The notes: generated by a model from the sequence alone, not told the origin. A stretch of DNA of 64,000 nt from Pseudonocardiaceae bacterium YIM PH 21723 (GCA_003600225.1 QZFT01000039.1:1-64000); one strand, 5' to 3'; positions 45,153-53,818 are shown, counted from the first letter of the stretch. Translations and numbers: made by a program.

Positions 45153-45583
45153 GCGGAGACGTTCGCGGTCAGCTGCCGCAGGATCCGCCTCACTTCGGCG
45201 AAGTCCCGCTCCGGCAGCGCCATGGCGTCCCCGATCGCGTCCGGCACCGACCGTGCCCGCTCCCGCAGCTCCTCGCCCTGCTCGGTGAGCCCGACCAGCA
45301 CCGTCCGCTCGTCCTCCGGATCGCGTTCCCGGCAGACCAGCCCGGCCGCCTGCAACCGCTTGAGCAGCGGAGTCAGCGTGCCGTAGTCGAGCTGCAACGC
45401 GGCGCCGACGTCCTTGACCGGCACCGTCCCGTGCTCCCACAGCACCAGCAGGACCAGATACTGCGGGTAGGTCAGCCCCAGCTCGTCCAGCAGCGGCCGA
45501 TAGCGCTGGGTCACCGCACGCGAGGCGGCGTACAGCACGAAGCACAGCTGGTCGTCGAGCTCTAGCGAGTACTTGGCGCTCAT
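45143..45583 (-). CDS. OhrR-type MarR family redox regulator
   Basis: A 146-residue MarR protein with the OhrR signature LELDDQLCFVLYAASRAVTQ; Cys14 is the peroxide-sensing residue of that family. The winged helix is VKDVGAALQLDYGTLTPLLKRLQAAGLVCRERDPEDERTVLVGLTEQG. OhrR repressors release DNA when the Cys is oxidised by organic peroxides. No ohr gene is adjacent: the divergent gene is an esterase. ATG at 45583 fits the family start; the frame runs further upstream without conservation. An operator-like repeat lies at 45637-45653. Confidence 0.86.
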   Translation of the reverse strand: MSAKYSLELDDQLCFVLYAASRAVTQRYRPLLDELGLTYPQYLVLLVLWEHGTVPVKDVGAALQLDYGTLTPLLKRLQAAGLVCRERDPEDERTVLVGLTEQGEELRERARSVPDAIGDAMALPERDFAEVRRILRQLTANVSAQD

Positions 45584-45636
45584 CCGATCAACATACGTCC
45601 CCAATCGGACAATTTCAACGCCCACGTTTACCTTGT

Positions 45637-45653
45637 GCACGAGCTAATCGTGC
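45637..45653. promoter_or_regulatory. Operator-like inverted repeat between OhrR-type and esterase genes
   Basis: A perfect inverted repeat, GCACGA-N5-TCGTGC, in the 109 bp divergent gap and 40 bp before the esterase start. It is the natural candidate site for the neighbouring OhrR-type repressor. It is more GC-rich than the AATT-based sites of Bacillus OhrR, so assignment rests on position. Confidence 0.55.
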
Positions 45654-45692
45654 CATAGTGTTCTCGGCAGACCGACGACGAAGGAGAACGCG

Positions 45693-46643
45693 ATGACCGA
45701 GTACACGCCGACCGCCCCGGTGCTCGAAGCGGCAGCGGCCGAGTTCGCGCAGGCGACTGCGCAGGCGCCGTTCCTCTACCAGCTGCCACCGGCCGAGGGC
45801 CGCAAGGCGGTCGACGAGGTCCAGTCCGGCGAGATCACCAAGCCGGCGGTCGACGAGGAATGGGTGGACGTACCGGGGGCGGTGCGGACCCGCATCATCC
45901 GACCGGCCGGCGCCACCGGAACCCTGCCGGTGATCATCTACATCCACGGGGCGGGCTGGGTCTTCGGCAACGCCCACACCCACGACCGCCTGGTCCGGGA
46001 ACTCGCGGTCGGCACCGGGGCCGCGGTGGTCTTCCCGGAGTACGACCTCTCCCCGGAAGCCCGGTACCCGGTCGCCATCGACCAGAACTACGCCGTGGCC
46101 CGCTGGGTGATCACCGAGGGCGCCGGCAAGGGCCTGGACGCCACCCGGGTCGCCGTGGCCGGGGACAGCGTCGGCGGCAACATGACCGCCGCGCTCACTC
46201 TGCAGGCCAAGGAGCGCGGGGATCTCCCGCTGCTGGCGCAGGTGCTGTTCTACCCGGTCACCGACGCAGCGTTCGACACCGGTTCCTACCAGCAGTTCGC
46301 CGAGGGCTACTTCCTCACCCGCGAGGCGATGAAGTGGTTCTGGGACCAGTACACGACCGACGAGTCCGAGCGGGCGCAGATCACCGCGTCACCGCTGCGG
46401 GCCACCGTGGACCAGCTCACCGGACTACCCTCTGCCCTGGTCATCACCGGTGAGGCCGACGTACTGCGCGACGAGGGCGAGGCCTACGCCAACAAGCTCC
46501 GGCAGGCGGGCGTGCCGGTCACCGCCACCCGCTACCAGGGCATCATCCACGACTTCGTCATGCTCAACGCCCTGCGCGAGACCCACGCCGCGGGGGCGGC
46601 CATCGGCCAGGCGATCGCCTTCCTGCGCGACGCCCTGCGCTGA
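45693..46643 (+). CDS. Hormone-sensitive-lipase family esterase (alpha/beta hydrolase)
   Basis: A 316-residue HSL-type esterase: oxyanion motif YIHGAGWVFG (the usual HGGG is HGAG), nucleophile Ser159 in AGDSVGGNM, acid Asp in VITGEADVLRDEGE, and His in GIIHDFVML. It would hydrolyse short acyl esters in the cytoplasm. GAAGGAG lies before ATG 45693. It is divergent from the OhrR-type gene, and an inverted repeat between them suggests induction by organic peroxide or electrophiles; detoxification of an ester or lipid oxidation product is a reasonable guess. Confidence 0.9.
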   Translation: MTEYTPTAPVLEAAAAEFAQATAQAPFLYQLPPAEGRKAVDEVQSGEITKPAVDEEWVDVPGAVRTRIIRPAGATGTLPVIIYIHGAGWVFGNAHTHDRLVRELAVGTGAAVVFPEYDLSPEARYPVAIDQNYAVARWVITEGAGKGLDATRVAVAGDSVGGNMTAALTLQAKERGDLPLLAQVLFYPVTDAAFDTGSYQQFAEGYFLTREAMKWFWDQYTTDESERAQITASPLRATVDQLTGLPSALVITGEADVLRDEGEAYANKLRQAGVPVTATRYQGIIHDFVMLNALRETHAAGAAIGQAIAFLRDALR

Positions 46644-46730
46644 TCCGCGGACACCACATGGCCGACCGCCATAACCAGTTCCCATAGCGGCCGGTTATGT
46701 GGTGTTTCCCGTCCCCATATCGATACTAAA

Positions 46731-46744
46731 GTGGTCCAGACCAC
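46731..46744 (+). promoter_or_regulatory. DasR-type (dre) operator upstream of chitinase gene
   Basis: The 14 bp palindrome GTGGTCCAGACCAC matches the Streptomyces dre consensus (core TGGTCTAGACCA, one base different). It lies 54 bp before the chitinase start, where DasR represses chitin and N-acetylglucosamine genes in streptomycetes. A dasR gene is not in this window. Confidence 0.75.
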
Positions 46745-46797
46745 CTGCTCCGCGGTTTCTGAACACCCCTGCCCCTGTTCACGAACAAGGAGTCTCC

Positions 46798-47490
46798 ATG
46801 TTCCTTCGGCATGCCCTGAAGCTGGTCATCGCGGCCGCCCTGCTCCTGGCGGGCACCCCGGCGACCGCCGCCGCCTTCCCGGTCAGCGAGGCCCAGTTCA
46901 ACGAGATGTTCCCCAGCCGGAACGCCTTCTACACGTACAACGGCCTGGTCGACGCGATCAACGCCTACCCGGCGTTCGCGAACACCGGCAGCGAGACGGT
47001 ACGCAAACAGGAGGCCGCTGCCTTCCTGGCCAACGTGAATCACGAAACCGGCGGGCTGAAGTACATCGTCGAGCAGAACACCGAGAACTACCCGCACTAC
47101 TGCGACGCCTCCCAGCCCTACGGCTGCCCGGCCGGTCAGGCCGCCTACTACGGCCGCGGCCCCATCCAGCTGAGCTGGAACTTCAACTACAAGGCGGCCG
47201 GCGACAACTTCGGCATCGACCTGCTGAACAACCCGTACCTGGTGGAACGGGACGCGTCGGTGTCCTGGAAGACCGGGCTCTGGTACTGGATGACGCAGAA
47301 CGGCCCCGGCACCATGACCGGGCACAACGCCATGGTCAACGGCAAGGGGTTCGGCCAGACCATCCGCAGCATCAACGGTTCGCTGGAGTGCGACGGCAAG
47401 AACCCGGCCCAGGTGCAGAGCCGGGTGGACGCCTACAAGCGGTTCACCGCCGCCCTCGGCGTGCCCACCGGTGACAACCTCAGCTGTTGA
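46798..47490 (+). CDS. Secreted GH19 chitinase
   Basis: A 230-residue secreted chitinase. Signal peptide about residues 1-26 (LKLVIAAALLLAGTPATAAA). The GH19 catalytic domain starts at FPVSEAQFNEMFP. Acid Glu83 is in NHETGGL and base Glu92 in IVEQNT; YYGRGPIQLSWNFNYK and the terminal GDNLSC are typical of Streptomyces ChiC-type enzymes. It consists of the catalytic domain alone, without a chitin-binding module. AAGGAG precedes ATG 46798. The dre-like palindrome upstream suggests control by DasR and N-acetylglucosamine signals. A hairpin follows at 47504-47539. Confidence 0.93.
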   Translation: MFLRHALKLVIAAALLLAGTPATAAAFPVSEAQFNEMFPSRNAFYTYNGLVDAINAYPAFANTGSETVRKQEAAAFLANVNHETGGLKYIVEQNTENYPHYCDASQPYGCPAGQAAYYGRGPIQLSWNFNYKAAGDNFGIDLLNNPYLVERDASVSWKTGLWYWMTQNGPGTMTGHNAMVNGKGFGQTIRSINGSLECDGKNPAQVQSRVDAYKRFTAALGVPTGDNLSC

Positions 47491-47503
47491 CCACCTCCCC
47501 TCG

Positions 47504-47539
47504 GCCGAGCGGACCGGTCCCACAGCCGGTCCGCTCGGC
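47504..47539 (+). terminator. Hairpin terminator after chitinase gene
   Basis: A perfect 14 bp stem, GCCGAGCGGACCGG (47504-47517) with its complement at 47526-47539, and an eight-base loop. It begins 13 bp after the chitinase stop and ends just before the promoter of the next gene, so it insulates the two units. Confidence 0.75.
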
Positions 47540-47542
47540 ACA

Positions 47543-47571
47543 TTCACCTGATGACGTACTGGTCCTACACT
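47543..47571 (+). promoter_or_regulatory. Promoter for a probable leaderless transcript
   Basis: TTCACC (47543-47548) and TACACT (47566-47571) are separated by 17 bp. The GTG start of the downstream gene lies nine bases after the -10 element, where transcription should begin. No ribosome site is visible, so the message is probably leaderless, as is common in actinobacteria. Confidence 0.6.
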
Positions 47572-47579
47572 CGGCGTCC

Positions 47580-48527
47580 GTGACGGAAGCGCCGCGGGTT
47601 CTCGTGATCACCATGCTGGACGACGACGCGAGCGGAGACGCAGGCGAAGCCCGCCGCTGGGCCACCGGCCTGACGCGCTCCATCCCCGTTCCCGGACTCC
47701 CGGCCCACGCACCCGAGGTGCGGCTGGACGACCGCGGCCTGGCCCTGGTGACCACCGGCATGGGTGAGGCCGGCATCGCCGCCTCGCTCAGTGCCCTGAT
47801 CCACGGTGGCCTGTTCGACCTGACCAGCACCTATCTGTTGATCGCCGGGATCTGCGGCATCGACCCGGCGCAGGGCACCGTCGGCACCGTGGTGTGGACC
47901 GACTTCGCCGTGCACGGCGGGCTGGCACACCACATCGACGCCAGGGAGATCCCGGCGGACTGGCCCAGCGGTTACGTGGCGCTGGGCGCGGACCGGCCGG
48001 GCGTCCTGCCCGGGATCCGGCTGACCGTGGGTAACGAGGTGTTCCAGCTGAACGCGGACCTCGTCCGGGCCGCGTACGAGATCACCGCGGACACCGAGCT
48101 GGCCGACGACACGGAGGCCCGGGAACTGCGGGCCGGTTTCCCGGCGGCGCCGGCCAACGCGGCGCCGGCGGTGCGGATCGGCTCCAGCCTGTCGGACAAC
48201 ACCTTCTGGGCCGGGGCCCTGCTCAACGCCCGGGCCCGGCAGTGGGTGAACATGTTCACCGAAGGCCGGGGTACGTACTGCACGACGCAGATGGAGGACA
48301 ACGGTGCGCTGCTGGTGCTGCGCCGGGCCGCCGACGCGGGTCTGCTGAACTTCGATCGCATAGCCATCCTTCGCTCGGGTTCCAACTTCGACCAGCCCGC
48401 ACCCGGCGGACGCCCGCAGGACGATTTCGCCGAGTACCGGGGCTGGGCGGTCGGCGCGGAGAACGCGTACCGGGTGGGCTCTCGCTTCGCCGACCACATC
48501 CTGACCCACTGGGACGACTGGTCCTGA
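47580..48527 (+). CDS. Purine nucleoside permease-like (NUP family) protein
   Basis: A 315-residue protein of the NUP family (PF06516-like): VLVITMLDDDASGDAGEARRWA, LVTTGMGEAGIAASLSALI, LLIAGICGIDPAQGTVGTVVWTDFAVHGGLAHHIDAREIP, and RTYCTTQMEDNGALLVLRRAADAG-like segments. The fold resembles nucleoside phosphorylases more than membrane permeases, and no transmembrane helix or signal peptide is present, so the 'permease' label taken from fungal work may not hold. GTG 47580 sits at the expected transcription start. Its link to the purine genes at 25-32 kb is only thematic. Confidence 0.82.
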   Translation: MTEAPRVLVITMLDDDASGDAGEARRWATGLTRSIPVPGLPAHAPEVRLDDRGLALVTTGMGEAGIAASLSALIHGGLFDLTSTYLLIAGICGIDPAQGTVGTVVWTDFAVHGGLAHHIDAREIPADWPSGYVALGADRPGVLPGIRLTVGNEVFQLNADLVRAAYEITADTELADDTEARELRAGFPAAPANAAPAVRIGSSLSDNTFWAGALLNARARQWVNMFTEGRGTYCTTQMEDNGALLVLRRAADAGLLNFDRIAILRSGSNFDQPAPGGRPQDDFAEYRGWAVGAENAYRVGSRFADHILTHWDDWS

Positions 48528-48531
48528 CGCT

Positions 48532-48559
48532 CTGTCCACAGGCCTCGCGGTTGTCCACA
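48532..48559 (+). promoter_or_regulatory. Two DnaA-box-like 9-mers
   Basis: CTGTCCACA (48532-48540) and TTGTCCACA (48551-48559) lie 19 bp apart in the gap before the SNF2 helicase gene. The second equals the high-GC actinobacterial DnaA box and the first differs at one base. They could bind DnaA as a regulator or titration site; oriC-type gene order is absent. Confidence 0.5.
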
Positions 48560-48611
48560 GACCCGGAGACCCGCGTCCCCGGTCCTCCGCGTGCTCACTA
48601 CGTTGTGCTGC

Positions 48612-51600
48612 ATGGACCTCACCCCGCTGCGCAACATCGACCTCGACGAGATCCGGCACTCCGCCGGATCCGCCTCGTACGGTCGCGGGCAGGACTACGC
48701 GCAGAGTGGCGCGGTGACCCAGGTGAACTGGCATCCCGCGGACCTGGTGCTGTCCGGCGAGGTCATCGGCAGCTCCCACACCCCGTACCGGACGAGGGCC
48801 TACTTCTGTCAGGTCGGCCGCAACCTGGTCTTCGAGGACGGCGAATGCAGCTGCCCGGTGAGCGCCAACTGCAAGCACGTCGTGGCCACGGTGATCACCG
48901 CCAAGGAGATCGCCCAGCAACACCGGCCGAGTGAGCCGCAGGCCCCGGTCTGGGAGCAGGTACTGGGATCGATGCTGACCGATCCGCCCGGTCGCCGGTC
49001 CTCCGGCGAGGTCCCGCTGGCCATGGAGCTGACGGTGATGGGCCGCGATCCGTCCGCTCCGCAGCTGGGCCTGCGGCCCGTCCGGCCGGGCAAGAACGGC
49101 TGGGTGGCCGGCGGGCTCACCTGGCCCAAGCTGGCCAGGTACGGCGGCTACGCCGAGGAGTTCCGGCCCGACCACGTCCAGCTGCTGTCGGAGCTGTACT
49201 CGCTGTATCGCTCCGGCAAGCCCGGGGCGGGCTTCTACTACGGCGACGACCGCAGCCTCTCCCTGGCCGAGTTCGACAGCCGGCTGTGGTGGCAGTTGCT
49301 CGATCAGGCCAGGTCCCTGGATCTGCGCCTGGTACACGGTCGCAAATCCCTCGGCGACATCGATCCGTACGTCACCGCGGAGCTCAGCCTGGACCTGACC
49401 CGGGCCGACACCGACGCGCCGCTGGTACTCACCCCGGTGATCCAGGTGGACGGCGCCGGCATCGATGCCCGGCCGGTGCAGTTCATCGGGGCCGAGGCCC
49501 ACGGACTGGTGTACGTGGACGGTGCCCAGCCGTCGGCCTTCCAGGACCTCAAGGCCTGCCGGCTACACCTCGCCCGGCTCGGCAAACCGGTGCCGCCGGC
49601 CGTGCAGGAGCTGGTCAGGGGTGGGCACCGGCTGGAGATTCCGGCCGCGGAAAGTTCGCGTTTCCGAGACGAGTACTTCATGCCGCTCCGGCGCAGGACC
49701 TCGATCACGTCCTCGGACGGATCGTTCACCGCCCCGGTGATCGGGGAACCCACACTCATCGTGCACGCGCGATACCGGGACGGGCATCGGTTGTCCCTGG
49801 ACTTCGACTGGGAGTACCGGGTCGACGGGCGAGCGGTGCGCGCCCCACTGGTACCGGACCACACCGATCAGGGCTTCCGGGACCAGGACCGGGAGCACCA
49901 CATCTGGCGGGAGCTGGTCGTACCGGTCGGTGGCCGGTTGCCGACCGCTGAGCTGACCGGGTTGGAGACGCTCCGATTCAGCACCGAGGTCCTGCCGCGG
50001 TGGGACGCCCTGCCAGGCGTCGCGGTCCGGCTGGAGGGAACGGCGGCGGACTATCGCGAGGTCGGCGACCAGCTCGCCATCGAGGTGTCCACCTCGGAGA
50101 TCCCCGGCCAGACGGACTGGTTCGACCTCGGGGTGACCATCACCGTCGAAGGGCGGCCGGTGCCGTTCGTCGACGTCTTCACCGCGCTGCACAACGGGCA
50201 GACGCACATGCTGCTGCCCGACGGCGGCTATTTCTCCCTGCACAAGCCGGAGCTGGATCAGTTGCGCCGGCTGATCGAGGAGGCCCGGCGGCTGAGCGAC
50301 GGTCCGGCCGACGAGCTGCGGATCAGCCGGTTCCACGCGGACCTGTGGGACGAGCTGAGCGCACTCGGCGTGGTGACCCGGCAGGCGGAGGCCTGGCAAC
50401 GCCAGGTCCAGGGCCTGCTGACGATCGACTCGATCGCGGGCATCGATCCGCCGGCGACACTGAAGGCGGAACTGCGCCCGTACCAGGTGGATGGTTTCCG
50501 CTGGCTGTCCTTCCTCTGGGAACAGCGGCTCGGCGGCATCCTGGCCGATGACATGGGTCTGGGAAAGACACTGCAGACCCTGGCGCTGATCTGCCATGCC
50601 AGGCAACAGGAACCGGCCGCCGCACCATTCGTCGTGGTCGCGCCGACCAGCGTGGTGGCCGGCTGGGCATCGGAGGCGGCGAGGTTCGCCCCGGGCCTGC
50701 GCGTGGTGACAATCACCGACACGCTGAAGCGCCGGGGACAGCAGCTACCCGAGGTCATCGCCGGGGCCGACATCGTGGTCACCTCGTACACGCTGCTGCG
50801 GCTCGACTTCGAGCACTACGCGTCGCTGCCCTGGTCCGGCCTGATCATGGATGAGGCCCAGGCGGTGAAGAACCACCAGTCGAAGATCTACCAGTGCGCC
50901 CGGCGGATGCCCGCTCCGGTGAAGATCGCGATCACCGGCACTCCGATGGAGAACAACCTGATGGAGCTGTGGTCGCTGCTGTCGATCACCGCCCCGGGCC
51001 TGTATCCGGTGCCGGCGAGGTTCCGTGAGGACTACGCGGGACCCATCGAGAAGAACAAGGACGCCGAACGACTGGGCCGGCTACGCCGACGGATCAAGCC
51101 ACTGATCAAGCGGCGGACCAAGGAACAGGTCGCCGCCGACCTGCCGGCCAAGCTGGAGCAGGTGCTGGAGGTGGAACTGCACCCGGCGCATCGCACGGTG
51201 TACCAGACCCAGCTGCAACGCGAGCGGCAGAAGATCCTCGGCCTCATCGACGATCTGGACAAGAACCGGTTCACCATCCTCACCTCGCTGACCCTGCTCC
51301 GGAGATTGAGCCTGCACGCCGGCTTCGGCGACGAGAAGGACCTGGACGTCCCCTCCGCCAAGATCACCGCCCTGCTCGAACACCTGACGGAGGTGGTCGA
51401 AGGCGGCCACCGCGCCCTGGTGTTCAGCCAGTTCACCGGCTTCCTCGAACTGGTCCGAGCAGGCATGGCCGCTCGCGGAATCGAGCACTGCTACCTGGAC
51501 GGGAAGACCAGGAACCGCGCCGAGGTGATCACCCAGTTCAAGGACGGTTCCGCCCCAGTGTTCCTGATCAGCCTGAAGGCCGGCGGATTCGGCCTCAACC

Positions 51601-51857
51601 TGACCGAGGCCGACTACTGCTTCCTGCTCGACCCCTGGTGGAACCCCGCGACCGAGGCCCAGGCGGTGGACCGCACCCACCGCATCGGCCAGACCCGCAC
51701 CGTCATGGTCTACCGACTGATCGCCAAGGACACCATCGAGGAGAAGGTCATGGCCCTCCAGCACCGGAAGGCCGAACTGTTCACCAGCGTCATGGACGAC
51801 GGCGCCATGTTCGACAGCACCCTCAGCGCCCAGGACATCCGTGAACTCCTCACCTAA
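48612..51857 (+). CDS. SWIM zinc finger and SNF2-family DEAD/DEAH-like helicase
   Basis: A 1081-residue helicase-like ATPase. The SWIM finger CSCPVSANCKH lies near residue 78-88. A long middle region of beta-rich character (about 100-600) has no recognised motif. The SNF2 core starts near residue 610: LRPYQVDGFRWLSFLWEQRLGGILADDMGLGKTLQTLAL (Walker A Lys near 649), IMDEAQAVKNHQSKI (motif II near 746), ITGTPMENNLMELWSLL, and the C-terminal half with VFSQFTGFLELV and DRTHRIGQTRTVMVYRL. SWIM-SNF2 proteins probably remodel or translocate on DNA in repair or RNA polymerase recycling. ATG 48612 was chosen over an upstream in-frame codon at 48591. Confidence 0.92.
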   Translation: MDLTPLRNIDLDEIRHSAGSASYGRGQDYAQSGAVTQVNWHPADLVLSGEVIGSSHTPYRTRAYFCQVGRNLVFEDGECSCPVSANCKHVVATVITAKEIAQQHRPSEPQAPVWEQVLGSMLTDPPGRRSSGEVPLAMELTVMGRDPSAPQLGLRPVRPGKNGWVAGGLTWPKLARYGGYAEEFRPDHVQLLSELYSLYRSGKPGAGFYYGDDRSLSLAEFDSRLWWQLLDQARSLDLRLVHGRKSLGDIDPYVTAELSLDLTRADTDAPLVLTPVIQVDGAGIDARPVQFIGAEAHGLVYVDGAQPSAFQDLKACRLHLARLGKPVPPAVQELVRGGHRLEIPAAESSRFRDEYFMPLRRRTSITSSDGSFTAPVIGEPTLIVHARYRDGHRLSLDFDWEYRVDGRAVRAPLVPDHTDQGFRDQDREHHIWRELVVPVGGRLPTAELTGLETLRFSTEVLPRWDALPGVAVRLEGTAADYREVGDQLAIEVSTSEIPGQTDWFDLGVTITVEGRPVPFVDVFTALHNGQTHMLLPDGGYFSLHKPELDQLRRLIEEARRLSDGPADELRISRFHADLWDELSALGVVTRQAEAWQRQVQGLLTIDSIAGIDPPATLKAELRPYQVDGFRWLSFLWEQRLGGILADDMGLGKTLQTLALICHARQQEPAAAPFVVVAPTSVVAGWASEAARFAPGLRVVTITDTLKRRGQQLPEVIAGADIVVTSYTLLRLDFEHYASLPWSGLIMDEAQAVKNHQSKIYQCARRMPAPVKIAITGTPMENNLMELWSLLSITAPGLYPVPARFREDYAGPIEKNKDAERLGRLRRRIKPLIKRRTKEQVAADLPAKLEQVLEVELHPAHRTVYQTQLQRERQKILGLIDDLDKNRFTILTSLTLLRRLSLHAGFGDEKDLDVPSAKITALLEHLTEVVEGGHRALVFSQFTGFLELVRAGMAARGIEHCYLDGKTRNRAEVITQFKDGSAPVFLISLKAGGFGLNLTEADYCFLLDPWWNPATEAQAVDRTHRIGQTRTVMVYRLIAKDTIEEKVMALQHRKAELFTSVMDDGAMFDSTLSAQDIRELLT

Positions 51858-52405
51858 CCGCCCAGCTCCCCGTTCAGCGTGCTCCGGGCGACCAGGATGA
51901 AGTCCTCCGTAGTGGCGAACCGGGCCTTGACCGCGGCCGAACGCCCCACCGAATCCAGCTCGGCGGGCGACAGATCACCGGATTCGTGCTCCACAGCCGT
52001 CCGCTCCACCAGCCGGAATTCCTTACCCACACTCTTCACCACGGCCGCCGCGCTCGCCGCCACCTCGGCCGGCCCCTCCAGCTGGACGCGCACATACGTC
52101 TCATCCATCACCCGCCGGGCGACGAACCCGGCTTCCCAGTTCGGGTGATCGGTGAACGGAGCCGACTGCCACGCCTGATCCAGCAGTCGATAGGCCGCAT
52201 CGACCTGGGCAAGGAACTGCTCGTAGGCCTCCCGCCGATGCTGCCGCTGCTGGGAACTCCGGTCATGCAACCGCTGATCCTGAGCCAGACCTCGCTGATG
52301 GCGGAGTTGCCTGCTGGTCAGCCACGCGGAGCTCAACGCGGTCAACGCGGAGCCGAACAGCGCGGCTCCAGCGGAGATCAAAGCCACGGAGACGGTGACA
52401 TTCAT
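51854..52405 (-). CDS. Hypothetical membrane-anchored protein
   Basis: A 183-residue protein with one N-terminal hydrophobic segment (VSVALISAGAALFGSALTALSSAWLTS). A helical, basic, Gln-rich region follows (RQLRHQRGLAQDQRLHDRSSQQRQHRREAYEQFLAQVDAAYRLLDQAW), likely a coiled coil, then a mixed C-terminal part. The layout is common to actinobacterial hypothetical proteins of unknown role. ATG 52405 is the likely start; earlier codons lack membrane-like context. Its stop overlaps the convergent SNF2 gene by four bases. Confidence 0.7.
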   Translation of the reverse strand: MNVTVSVALISAGAALFGSALTALSSAWLTSRQLRHQRGLAQDQRLHDRSSQQRQHRREAYEQFLAQVDAAYRLLDQAWQSAPFTDHPNWEAGFVARRVMDETYVRVQLEGPAEVAASAAAVVKSVGKEFRLVERTAVEHESGDLSPAELDSVGRSAAVKARFATTEDFILVARSTLNGELGG

Positions 52406-52475
52406 GCTCACATTGTGGCGGCTACGCTCGTCGCCACCGCCGGAAGCCCAGGCGAAGGCACACATCGGCTGAGCC

Positions 52476-53090
52476 ATGGACACCTCAGGACTGGACCGGC
52501 TGTGCACCCGCTGGCCTGCCGGGGAAACCAAGCTGCACGTGTACTTCGTCCCCGACCCGGCACAGATCACGCCGCTGGCGCATGCCTGCCGGCCGGTCAT
52601 CGACGAGCTCCCTTGCCTGGCACGGCAACCGGACGTCTGGCTCCACGCCACGATGATGGCGGTGGACGGCACGCCGGGTTCAGCCCTCACCGGAGCGGAT
52701 CACGCTGATCTGGCGGGCCGACTGCACCGAGCTCTCGCCGGAGTCGAATCGTTCGAGGCGACCTGCGACCCGGCAACTGTCGGACCCAGCAGCGTCTCGG
52801 TGCGACTGGTTCCAGAAAATGACTTCGCCATGCTGAGTGGCCGGGTGTGATCGGCAGCGGCAACGGTGTTCGGCGAAGCGTCGGTCCGGTATGTCAACGG
52901 CCCGCCCCACATCACCCTGGCCTACGCCACCACCGACGGCGATTCGGACCTCATCCACCAGCGATTGGACGCTGACGTAGCACCGCGGGTGCGGCTGACG
53001 GTGGCCTCGGTCCGGCTGGTCGATGTGCTGTTCGACGAACAAGCGTGCCAGTTCAGCTGGACCGAACTGGCAACACTGCCACTGCACTGA
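52476..53090 (+). pseudogene. 2H phosphoesterase (2'-5' RNA ligase-like) gene interrupted by one in-frame TGA
   Basis: Two pieces in the same reading frame make one normal protein of 204 codons: 52476-52850 with the first 2H motif (LHATMM) and, after TGA at 52848-52850, a second part with PPHITLAYA. Read through the stop, the chain continues smoothly (GRV-stop-SAAATVFGEASVRYVNGPP). Family proteins often have Arg at such a place, so CGA to TGA by one C-to-T change is the simplest origin. No selenocysteine or recoding signal is evident. An internal start could give a 74-residue fragment with only one catalytic motif. Confidence 0.75.
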
Positions 53091-53097
53091 CAGGGCT

Positions 53098-53133
53098 GCG
53101 CCCCGGTGAGAGAGGAGACTCTCACCGGGGCGC
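53098..53133. terminator. Strong hairpin between convergent units
   Basis: A perfect 15 bp stem, GCGCCCCGGTGAGAG and its complement, with a six-base loop AGGAGA. It lies eight bases after the broken 2H gene and 40 bases beyond the fasciclin gene on the opposite strand, so it can end transcription from both sides. There is no T-run. Confidence 0.8.
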
Positions 53134-53173
53134 TGGTTTACCTCTTAGCTACCCATCTCCGAGCGAGCGGAGA

Positions 53174-53818
53174 TTAGGCGGCCGGCGGGGACAGAACGGT
53201 GTCGATCAGGTACACGGTGGCGTTGGCGGTGTGCACGCCGCCGCAGATGACCTTGGAGTCGTTGACCTTCAGGTCGTTACCGGAACCGGTGACCTTGACC
53301 GAACCCTTCTCCAGGGTGACGTGGTCGCCGGCGATCTTGTTCGGGGCGATCTGGCCGGCCACAACGTGGTAGGTCAGGATCTTCGACAGCAGAGCGTCGT
53401 CGGTCTTCAGCTTCTCGATGACGGCCGGGTCGAGCTTGGCGAAGGCGGAGTCGACCGGCGCGAAGACGGTGAACTCGCTGCCGTTCAGGGTCGAAACCAG
53501 GTCGACCTTCGGGTTCAGCTTGCCGGAGACCGCCGCAACCAGGGTCTTCAGCAGCGGGTTGTTGCTGGCGGCCACGGCGACCGGGTCAGCGGACATGCCG
53601 GCAACGGAGCCGGGGCCGTTCGGGACCTGCTCGGCGTAGCCCTTGCAGCCCTCGCCGACCAGGTCGGCGCCAGCGTCGGCCTTCGCGGAGCTGGTGGGGG
53701 CGGCGCTGGACGAGGAGGACGGGGAGGCGGACTCGTTGGAGTTGCAGGCCACCGCGCCGAACAGGGCGAGGGAAGCGGCGCTAACGGCCAGAATGGTGCG
53801 GGTCAGCTTGCTGGTCAT
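53174..53818 (-). CDS. Fasciclin-domain lipoprotein (MPT83/MPT70-like)
   Basis: A 214-residue exported protein. The signal peptide ends in LFGAVAC with probable lipid anchor at Cys25, followed by a Ser/Pro/Ala linker. The fasciclin (FAS1) domain covers about residues 85-214 ([78 protein letters not shown]), as in mycobacterial MPT70/MPT83. FAS1 proteins act in surface adhesion. ATG 53818 has AGGGAG upstream. It is divergent from dipZ, which parallels the mpt83-dipZ-mpt70 locus of mycobacteria. Confidence 0.9.
   Translation of the reverse strand: MTSKLTRTILAVSAASLALFGAVACNSNESASPSSSSSAAPTSSAKADAGADLVGEGCKGYAEQVPNGPGSVAGMSADPVAVAASNNPLLKTLVAAVSGKLNPKVDLVSTLNGSEFTVFAPVDSAFAKLDPAVIEKLKTDDALLSKILTYHVVAGQIAPNKIAGDHVTLEKGSVKVTGSGNDLKVNDSKVICGGVHTANATVYLIDTVLSPPAA

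Noticed and set aside
46651-46705. Rho-independent terminator after the esterase gene (arms ACACCACAT and ATGTGGTGT)
   Set aside because: The nine-base arms are separated by a 37-base loop and the inner pairing is patchy, so the hairpin is not convincing enough to list.
48532-48559. Chromosomal origin of replication
   Set aside because: Only two DnaA-box-like 9-mers and none of the dnaA, dnaN, gyrB/recF order; the topoisomerase genes at the right edge are ParC/ParE type.
52848-52850. TGA as a selenocysteine or programmed readthrough codon in the 2H phosphoesterase gene
   Set aside because: No hairpin resembling a SECIS element or known recoding signal follows, the family has no selenocysteine at this place, and a single C-to-T change explains it.
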